Below, piece after piece: positions 6,578-11,727 of a DNA stretch of 11,727 bases. Within the stretch, counting starts at the first letter, position 1. Each line of letters begins with the position of its first letter. Location of the stretch: assembly GCA_002427845.1 (NCBI GenBank), contig DIYZ01000086.1, forward strand, positions 1 to 11,727, written 5' to 3'. The notes beneath the pieces are model-generated. The model was not told the origin of the DNA. It saw nothing but the letters and a program-made list of their open reading frames with translations, and did no database searches. Source of the DNA: Chloracidobacterium sp. UBA6041. GTDB taxonomy: Bacteria; Acidobacteriota; Blastocatellia; Pyrinomonadales; Pyrinomonadaceae. Both the position numbers and the translations under genes were made by a program.

Positions 6578-6684
6578 CTGTAAGTGCAACACTCAGGCCG
6601 CACGACCGCGCTTCCTCCGCGAGTAATAACCCCCTCTCCCAAAACTTCAACACTCTCCGGATAATTAATCTCCCTCGTAACCAT
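6553..6684 (-). CDS. Possible small protein, 43 residues
   Basis: The frame runs from ATG (6684-6682) to TGA (6555-6553) and reads MVTREINYPESVEVLGEGVI, then TRGGSAVVRPECCTYSYVKA and SPS. GAGG lies 4 bases before the ATG. Composition looks protein-like, with two adjacent Cys, but I do not recognise a family. It overlaps the last 25 bases of the methyltransferase frame in antisense. It may be genuine or chance. Confidence 0.35.
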   Translation of the reverse strand: MVTREINYPESVEVLGEGVITRGGSAVVRPECCTYSYVKASPS

Positions 6685-6732
6685 CGCGCCTCGACGGCGG
6701 GTAAGCCCCGCAGCGGCAATTTGGTATGTTTG

Positions 6733-7023
6733 CTACGTAGGTGGCATTTGCCTCGCGGCATCGAGTAGTTCTGAGATCTCCTCCTGACCTTCGGGATTCA
6801 GCGCGAAGGTAGCATCTAGGAACCAAGCGTACGCTTGCTCCGTGAGTTTGAGATCGCTACTTGAAACGCTGAGATCGACGGATGCCTTAGGATGGGTAAT
6901 TCGGTTGCGTATCTCCACCGCTTCGCGGAAGGCTCGCCAACCGTGTCCTGAGTAGTCCGCCTGTGCAGAGAGTCCGCGTACCCGCGCGAAGAGCGCAAAC
7001 ACGAAGCGGACGTTCTTGGCAGT
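6733..7023 (-). pseudogene. HEPN-like domain fragment
   Basis: The minus-strand frame ending at the TAG at 6735-6733 reads AKNVRFVFALFARVRG, YSGHGWRAFREAVEIRNRIT, HPKASVDLSVSSSDL and YAWFLDATFAL. This fits a family of helical HEPN-type proteins with W..F..A...RNR.THPK...DL.VS; the R-x4-H motif (RNRITH) of HEPN nucleases is present. Its N-terminus is missing: upstream the sequence passes into a SRAP gene in a different frame. The open frame formally starts at ATG 7098, but residues before about 7023 are the SRAP sequence read out of frame. Intact HEPN proteins of this kind are often RNA-binding or RNA-cutting and linked to toxin or defence loci; activity here is not supported. Confidence 0.5.
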
Positions 7024-7030
7024 CGGAAGG

Positions 7031-7309
7031 AAAAACGACCGCAATCTCGAAATACGGCTGAGCGATTTTCCCCGACCTCTGCCACTCGTAAAAACCATCC
7101 GCTGGAATCAAACATCTCCGTCGTTGAAACGACTCACTGAAGCTCGGCTTGTCCTCGAGAGTTTCGGAGCGCGCATTAATGAATCCTTTACCTTCTTTGC
7201 TCCAGGACGGAATGAGGCCCCACTGTAGGAACGCGGCCTCGCGTTCAGCTCCGCGCTCAACGATTGCCAAAATACTTTGACTTGGACCGATGTTATAGTG
7301 TGGAAAAAG
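7031..7309 (-). pseudogene. SRAP (YedK/HMCES-like) abasic-site protein, truncated at both ends
   Basis: Minus-strand reading gives HYNIGPSQSILAIVERGAER, AFLQWGLIPSWSKEGKGFIN, ARSETLEDKPSFSESFQ, RRCLIPADGFYEWQR and QPYFEIAV. These are signature segments of SRAP proteins, which crosslink to abasic sites in single-stranded DNA: the INARSET Asn and the FYEW Glu are there. The essential Cys2 of the N-terminal MCGR is not: an in-frame TAG (7312-7310) lies just before the LFPHYNIGPS stretch, and the usual 30 or so N-terminal residues are gone. The C-terminal part with the GLWE and His region is also missing, replaced by the HEPN fragment in another frame. Without Cys2 it cannot do SRAP chemistry. 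Confidence 0.7.
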
Positions 7310-7565
7310 CTACGGAAGGTTTGAACGACATGTGATCAAATTTTATTCTGCCCGGTGATTTGAGTGTGAAGCGGCCGCACATTTTGACCAACACAATAAC
7401 TGACAAATTTCTTCGCGTACAACTACGCGCAGTCGCAAGGATAAGGGCGGGGCGGCCCTAAACGGCAAGTTTCCACAACCTTCGCCCCGCTCCATCCAAT
7501 CTCAGCCTGGTATTGCAGTAGGGACAGTCCTTTAGGTGATATTTGTGTCGGCTAATTCTAATGAC
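7310..7565. other. Gene-free stretch with two hairpins
   Basis: No supported frame. Two perfect inverted repeats occur: CGCGTA-CAAC-TACGCG (7414-7429) and GCGGGGCG (7447-7454) with CGCCCCGC (7483-7490). Neither has a T-tract, so they are not confident terminators. The remainder may include the decayed 5' end of the SRAP gene. Confidence 0.4.
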
Positions 7566-8774
7566 CTACATATCAAGCGACTCTTCCCACTCACTGCCCG
7601 TGACCCAGGCGAGCGCCGACATTTTGCCCTGAAGAAAGCCCCACTCGAAGTCGTCCCATCCTAAGTTCTCCCTGCCGTACTTCTCCTCGATATCGGCGGA
7701 CAGCCTCTTGTGGAGATCTACGATTGACCTCTGGTCCGGGGTCAGCGGCTCGGTGCTGCTCTCCGCTTTTTCGATCTGAATCTTAAACCTGTTCCATTTG
7801 ACTTTGTCAGCGAACTCTTCGTAGGCGGCCAAGATGTCCTTGTCGTTGCGCCGGAGGAGCATAGGCCACAGCTCGCCCGGAAACTCCTCGTCAGGTATCC
7901 ACTCCACCTTGTCACCGCTTTCCGTGTAGCCAATACGGAAGCCGTTCGGCCCTAACTGCCCCGCCTCCACTGGGTCCTTCGTCTCGGCGGTGCTGCGCTT
8001 CCTTCGCTTGCGAAACACGCGGAGGAAATCGCGGTTCATTTCCTCGATGACGGGTATCAGGTCTGGGTCAAATCGCGCGACTTGGATGCCCGCATCGAGC
8101 AGTTGCAACTCCCCCTTACCGCGTATCCGCGGGTTGCGGTCGAGTGCGCCGATGAAGACCTTGCCTACGCGCCGCTCGATGGTCCTGGCAGCACATGGCA
8201 CCTTGTCTGGGCCTCGCGACGTGCACGGCTCCAATGTCGTGTAGAGCGTCGCACCGGCCAAGACTTCTTTCTGGAGCTTCATCTCCATCAGCGTGAACTC
8301 CGCGTGATCGCCTGTGGCGTACTCGCCCCGGTACGCTGTGCCCAATATCACGCCGTCGCGTGCTATGACCGCTCCGACCTTCGGCGATACCTTATCTGGT
8401 TCGCTTATGCATTTTCGCGAAAGCTCTATCGCCTGTAGCATGAGGTCTCTGTCGCTCAGGCGCTCCTTCTTTTCCATTCCTTCCACCGATGCAGGCTCCA
8501 AGACACTCATTACTTCTGGCGTCACGTGATCATTAATGAATGTTAACGCCTCGAATGCATTTCCATGGAGGGGCAGAAATTGTTCTACTGAAGCTGAAAG
8601 GTCATCTCTGCCTATTAGTTTGAGATAGCTTACGAGAGCCAATAGCTTGCCTCGTAACGCAGTGTCATACAAACCTTGCGGCTCCAGGTCCTCAAAGTAC
8701 TGCTGAGTATCGATGAAATCGACAGTAAGTTCTCCAAGCAACTTGCGAATAGCGGTTTTTCGGTCAGGCGTCAT
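7566..8774 (-). CDS. Zinc-dependent cytidine/RibD-like deaminase with accessory domains
   Basis: 402 residues from the ATG at 8774-8772. An upstream ATG at 8867 would add 31 residues (MGMFARRGCRRLRSLPASSL...) that are Arg-rich and unlike a conserved start. The deaminase domain (about 105-255) carries the zinc site: HAE at 157-159 and PCTSRGPDKVPC at 183-194 (Cys184, Cys194), with SPKVGAVI, GATLYTTLEPC and IRGKGELQLLDAGI typical of the RibD/dCMP branch of the superfamily. The first 95 residues form a separate helical domain. The C-terminus ends GWDDFEWGFLQGKMSALAWV then TGSEWEESLDM, a module I have seen on hypothetical proteins. No RibD reductase domain is present, so riboflavin synthesis is unlikely; a nucleotide, nucleic-acid or defence role is inferred from the extra domains and neighbours. 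The substrate is unknown. Confidence 0.8.
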   Translation of the reverse strand: MTPDRKTAIRKLLGELTVDFIDTQQYFEDLEPQGLYDTALRGKLLALVSYLKLIGRDDLSASVEQFLPLHGNAFEALTFINDHVTPEVMSVLEPASVEGMEKKERLSDRDLMLQAIELSRKCISEPDKVSPKVGAVIARDGVILGTAYRGEYATGDHAEFTLMEMKLQKEVLAGATLYTTLEPCTSRGPDKVPCAARTIERRVGKVFIGALDRNPRIRGKGELQLLDAGIQVARFDPDLIPVIEEMNRDFLRVFRKRRKRSTAETKDPVEAGQLGPNGFRIGYTESGDKVEWIPDEEFPGELWPMLLRRNDKDILAAYEEFADKVKWNRFKIQIEKAESSTEPLTPDQRSIVDLHKRLSADIEEKYGRENLGWDDFEWGFLQGKMSALAWVTGSEWEESLDM

Positions 8775-8933
8775 AATCAAATCACTAAGTACGGCGACGC
8801 TGCGGTTCAAACTGCTCGCTGGCAATGACCTAAGCCGACGGCAGCCGCGCCGAGCAAACATCCCCATATGCTTGCTAATCTAAGCGAACGAGCATCAATG
8901 ATTGTAAAGAACCAGGCCATCTTGCACGATACT

Positions 8934-8939
8934 ATTATA
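8934..8939 (-). promoter_or_regulatory. Possible -10 box for the deaminase gene
   Basis: The minus strand has a perfect TATAAT hexamer here, about 160 bp upstream of the chosen start and about 67 bp before the alternative start at 8867. No convincing -35 is seen at the normal distance, so support is weak. Confidence 0.25.
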
Positions 8940-8977
8940 TCGAAAATCAAGAGTGCCTCAGAACGCATCGAATTGCC

Positions 8978-9256
8978 CTAAGAATCAAAGGAGGCCCGCA
9001 ACCTTTCCTTCAGGACTGCCTCCTTCGGCGTCCTCACGCCACGTTGTAACCATTCTCGTACCTTCGTTACAGTCAGAGTGTGCGTAACCGAGCTGCGAAC
9101 CTCCACCTGCAACTGAGTCAAACCACCCGGTTCAAGTTCATGCTTTCGAAAGGCGCACAAGCCTAGAACTGAGGCTTCGTACAAGCCCTGTGCCTCCACT
9201 TCGACCGAATGACGGATGCCGTCTAAATCTACAAATGACACGATGCAGGCCGCCAT
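8978..9256 (-). CDS. Small conserved hypothetical protein, 92 residues
   Basis: It reads MAACIVSFVDLDGIRHSVEV, EAQGLYEASVLGLCAFRKHE, QVEVRSSVTHTLTV, VREWLQRGVRTPKEAVLKER. This matches a small family I recall from Acidobacteriota and other soil bacteria, often near accessory or defence genes, with the pattern D..G..H.V.V.A.SLYEA...L. The start is set at the ATG at 9256-9254 because the family begins at MxxCIVSF; the frame stays open further to 9373 without similarity. It is soluble, with no signal or membrane segment. The function is unknown. It shares orientation with the deaminase gene, 203 bases further along, and diverges from the GHKL gene. Confidence 0.7.
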   Translation of the reverse strand: MAACIVSFVDLDGIRHSVEVEAQGLYEASVLGLCAFRKHELEPGGLTQLQVEVRSSVTHTLTVTKVREWLQRGVRTPKEAVLKERLRASFDS

Positions 9257-9300
9257 GAGGCGCAGGATAGCATTTTCGGAAATTTTCGCCAATCGGACAA

Positions 9301-9318
9301 TGTGCCATTTACGGCACA
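9301..9318. promoter_or_regulatory. Inverted repeat in the divergent intergenic region
   Basis: TGTGCC-ATTTAC-GGCACA, a perfect 6-bp dyad with a 6-base spacer, between two divergent genes. It could be an operator; this is a position-based guess. Confidence 0.3.
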
Positions 9319-9421
9319 AGAGGGTTGGTAACAAAGGTTGCCCTACGAGAAAGTATAAATGAACTTTGCCCAATAAGCGTTTTTAGCATACTCTCGCTCC
9401 GGCATCCGCCGGTTCGTATCT

Positions 9422-9449
9422 TTGTATTACAAGCGAAACAAGGTATAAA
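9422..9449 (+). promoter_or_regulatory. Possible promoter of the GHKL-nuclease gene
   Basis: TTGTAT (9422-9427) and TATAAA (9444-9449) are separated by 16 bases, leaving a leader of about 20-25 bases before the ATG. The -10 is good, the -35 poor. The short leader agrees with the absence of a clear Shine-Dalgarno site. Confidence 0.35.
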
Positions 9450-9477
9450 CTACGCAACATTCTCACGGTGTGCGCCT

Positions 9478-11478
9478 ATGATGAAAGTTGACCTTGTTGG
9501 TCGAATCAACAATGTACCTCTCGGTGTGAACCGCCCTTTGCTTCCTCTATTTGAGGCGGTAGTCAATTCAATTCAATCAATACATGCCACAGGCCGGACA
9601 GACGGACGAATTGATATTCGTGTCTCCAGGGACGAAACTCAAGAACTTATCTTTGAACTTAGCCAGGACATACGCCCAGTTACCGGCTTCACAATCACTG
9701 ACAATGGTATCGGATTCGACAATGCGAATTTCGAGTCCTTTACTACATCAGACACGAAGTACAAACCGGGAGCGAAAGGCATTGGCCGTTTTATGTGGCT
9801 CAAGGCTTTTGGTTCTGTACACGTTGATAGCACCTACGCTTTCAACGGGTCTTTCTTTCAGCGGAGATTTGATTTTAGACTTTCAAGCGAAGGCATTGAA
9901 AACGCAGTTAGTTTTTTAGCCCCAACTGAGGAACTTAAGACTGAAATCAAGTTGATCAACTACAAAGACCGCTACCAAAAAACTTGTCCAAAGCATTTAG
10001 AGTTAATAGCTGAACGATTGATAGAGCACACCTTGATTTATTTTCTTTCCAATCGCTGTCCGGCAATGTCGATTAGCGATTCAAAGACCCACATTAATCT
10101 AAACGAACATTTCAATAATAATGTCCGAGGGACGACCAGCACAGTTACATTTGAGGTGAAGGGCGAAGCCTTTAAGCTGGTCCATTTGCGGCTGTATTTT
10201 ACTCACGAGAAAAATCATCAGGTCCATCTTTGCGGCAATGACAGAGTTGTTGAGAGCCTCAACCTAGGCAAGCGGATCCCAGACCTTAACGCGAAACTAG
10301 CGGATGAAGATGGCAATCCGTTTAAGTACGCCGCGTGTGTTACCAGCGATTATTTTAATGAGCATGTAAACATGGAAAGAGTCGCGTTCGATATCCCTGA
10401 AAGTGACGACGGGTTATTCCCGGACATGGTAACAATGGAGGAGATCGAATCGAACGTCCTATCGGGTGTTAAGCAGTTTATTGAGCCTTATCTAAAGCCG
10501 ATCCGGGAGGAGAAGGCAGAAAAGATTAATCGCTTTGTCGAAACTAAAGCGCCGCAGTATCGCTCAACCATTAAGTACATGCAAAATGCACTTGACCAAA
10601 TCTCTCCAGACGTGCCGGAGGAGAGATTAGAGGTTGAGCTACACAAGCTCAGATATAGATTCAATACCGAGATCAAGGAAGAGACCCAGCAGTTTATTAA
10701 TTCGACAATTGGGGACTTGATTAACGTTGGTGACTACCTTGCTCAGTACAAGAGTCTTCTATCTAAGATTTCTGAACTAAGCAGTGACCAGCTTACCGAA
10801 TACGTCTTGTATCGGAAGGCCATCATTTCTTTGCTGCAAAAAAGTATCAAGCTAACGGAAGAAGGCAAGTATCCTTTGGAAGAAGCGGTACACGGAATCA
10901 TCTTTCCTCTGACCACTACTTCAAATGAGGTGAATTACGAACGACAGAACCTGTGGCTCATTGACGAGAGGTTGTCCTATCACCATTTCTTAGCCTCAGA
11001 CAAGCCACTAAAGACTATTGACGTAATCGATACTGAAAGCGGCCTGGAGCCTGACCTTCTAGTCTTTAATAAAGCCTTAGCCTATGTGGAGCCTCCCGCA
11101 CCTTTTCATTCGGTGGTAATTATTGAATTCAAACGACCGATGCGGAAAGGGTACGCGGATGAGGAGAATCCCTTTGAGCAGGTTATCAAATACATAACCA
11201 AAATCCGGGACTCAAAAGCATTGGACAAAGACGGTCGGCTGATACCTATAAATGAAAATACTCCGTTCTACGCATACATCATCTGCGACCGAACAGAGAA
11301 TCTAAGAAACTACGCTGAAAATATGTATGACTACACTCCCACCCCGGACGGACTTGGGTACTTTAATTTCAACAAGAACCTTAAGGCGTACATTGAAGTC
11401 ATCTCTTACGATAAGTTAGTTCAGGATGCCCAAAAGAGAAATCGGGTTCTTTTTGAAAAGCTAAACCTGCCAAGTTAA
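9478..11478 (+). CDS. GHKL (HSP90-like) ATPase fused to PD-(D/E)xK-like nuclease
   Basis: 666 residues from the ATG at 9478; the next codon is also ATG. The frame is open from TTG 9325, but the upstream 51 codons look non-coding and the conserved N-terminus is VDLVGRINNVPLGVNRPLLP. The GHKL ATPase motifs are clear: FEAVVNS (N-box, Glu26 and Asn30), ITDNGIGF (73-80) and KGIGRFMWLK (100-109). The middle is helical and probably coiled (about 340-460). NLWLIDERLSYHHFLASDKP (491-510) is a hallmark of this ATP-binding family. The C-terminal domain shows EPDLLVF (Asp526), VVIIEFKRP (Glu550, Lys552) and NPFEQVIKYITKIR, a credible D...ExK nuclease core with a following Gln-containing helix. Related GHKL-nuclease proteins occur in restriction and defence settings; a defence role is inferred. 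The sequence is more A+T-rich than the kinase genes in the transposon. Confidence 0.85.
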   Translation: MMKVDLVGRINNVPLGVNRPLLPLFEAVVNSIQSIHATGRTDGRIDIRVSRDETQELIFELSQDIRPVTGFTITDNGIGFDNANFESFTTSDTKYKPGAKGIGRFMWLKAFGSVHVDSTYAFNGSFFQRRFDFRLSSEGIENAVSFLAPTEELKTEIKLINYKDRYQKTCPKHLELIAERLIEHTLIYFLSNRCPAMSISDSKTHINLNEHFNNNVRGTTSTVTFEVKGEAFKLVHLRLYFTHEKNHQVHLCGNDRVVESLNLGKRIPDLNAKLADEDGNPFKYAACVTSDYFNEHVNMERVAFDIPESDDGLFPDMVTMEEIESNVLSGVKQFIEPYLKPIREEKAEKINRFVETKAPQYRSTIKYMQNALDQISPDVPEERLEVELHKLRYRFNTEIKEETQQFINSTIGDLINVGDYLAQYKSLLSKISELSSDQLTEYVLYRKAIISLLQKSIKLTEEGKYPLEEAVHGIIFPLTTTSNEVNYERQNLWLIDERLSYHHFLASDKPLKTIDVIDTESGLEPDLLVFNKALAYVEPPAPFHSVVIIEFKRPMRKGYADEENPFEQVIKYITKIRDSKALDKDGRLIPINENTPFYAYIICDRTENLRNYAENMYDYTPTPDGLGYFNFNKNLKAYIEVISYDKLVQDAQKRNRVLFEKLNLPS

Positions 11479-11497
11479 AAGCCCCCGAAGGGGCTTT
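11478..11497. terminator. Bidirectional hairpin terminator
   Basis: AAAGCCCC-CGAA-GGGGCTTT forms a perfect 8-bp stem with a 4-base loop. It starts at the last base of the GHKL gene's stop codon (TAA, 11476-11478) and sits between convergent genes, so it can serve both strands. The T-tract is short on the plus strand (TTTCGTT); on the minus strand the stem is followed by TTTTAA. Confidence 0.75.
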
Positions 11498-11541
11498 CGT
11501 TAGAACTAGATTTCCGCTGCCAACGTGGCATCGGGGATTTG

Positions 11542-11727
11542 TTAATCCGCCGGCACCGGCGCTCGCTGGATTGCACGCAGAGCAGCCGCCAAAGATTTCT
11601 TTCCGGTGATTCTGAGAATCTCATTGCGATAATCATTCGTAAGGGGAGTTGAAACGTGAGCCTCAATTACTCCTATCAAATATGATATGCCATCTTTGTT
11701 TTTCGAGTTAAGCTCGAAAGTTGTGTA
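11542..11727 (-). CDS. Partial hypothetical protein, C-terminal 61 residues
   Basis: The frame is open from the window edge to the TAA at 11544-11542 and reads FELNSKNKDGISYLIGVIEA, HVSTPLTNDYRNEILRITGK and KSLAAALRAIQRAPVPAD. It has natural protein composition and ends 44 bases before the shared terminator. The start and most of the gene are beyond the window. I do not recognise the family. The competing minus-strand frame over 11475-11666 is Arg/Ser-rich and looks like a shadow. Confidence 0.6.
   Translation of the reverse strand, partial: YTTFELNSKNKDGISYLIGVIEAHVSTPLTNDYRNEILRITGKKSLAAALRAIQRAPVPAD

Noticed and set aside
6887..7270. Functional 127-residue SRAP protein
   Set aside because: It lacks the catalytic N-terminal Cys and the C-terminal third; the last 50 residues are the HEPN region read out of frame.
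7447..7490. Rho-independent terminator from the GC-rich inverted repeat
   Set aside because: The loop is 28 bases and no T-run follows on either strand.
8775..8867. N-terminal extension of the deaminase to the ATG at 8867
   Set aside because: The 31 added residues are Arg/Ser-rich with no domain character and no clear ribosome-binding site; kept only as an alternative start.

Overview
This looks like an accessory region of a soil-type bacterium, most likely an Acidobacteriota member close to Blastocatellia. That is an inference from gene content: a Ser/Thr kinase with a TolB-like domain and TPRs, a zinc-ribbon TPR paralogue with the CPxC...FCxxDG start, remnants of Reg_prop sensors, and REP-like GCGCAAACTGTTAGTTTGCG palindromes. 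No database search was possible.

The main result is structural. Bases 1-480 encode the middle of a C5-cytosine DNA methyltransferase, and bases 6251-6577 encode its C-terminus. Between them lies a 5,765-bp segment (481-6245) that starts with TGT and ends with ACA. It has related inverted ends sharing TGTGACTT and TTGCCGC at the same offsets, carries about seven subterminal repeats, and is flanked by an exact 5-bp duplication, ATCTA (476-480 and 6246-6250). Removing the segment plus one ATCTA joins the two halves in frame (VPVIRKRYL / SQQGDGVVVKHPT). This is therefore a transposon insertion in a methyltransferase gene, with ends like those of the TnsB/Mu/IS21-type DDE transposases. No transposase gene lies inside, so the element looks non-autonomous.

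Inside the element, left to right: end repeats (481-640); a minus-strand chimeric pseudogene fusing a Reg_prop propeller piece to a threonine-dehydratase piece (769-1345); an intact membrane Ser/Thr kinase with TolB-like and TPR domains (1467-4001); a REP doublet that begins in that gene's stop codon (3997-4162); a kinase-less zinc-ribbon paralogue (4181-5941); a fragment of a membrane sensor protein (about 6012-6161); and the right end repeats (6172-6245).

Right of the element is a more A+T-rich accessory segment: a possible small gene, a decayed SRAP/HEPN chimera, a zinc-dependent deaminase with extra N- and C-terminal domains, a small conserved hypothetical protein, and a divergently transcribed protein fusing a GHKL ATPase to a PD-(D/E)xK-like nuclease. 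A hairpin terminator separates the last gene from a convergent partial gene at the window edge. The methyltransferase, deaminase, HEPN and GHKL-nuclease content suggests a defence-type or genomic-island neighbourhood; that is inference.
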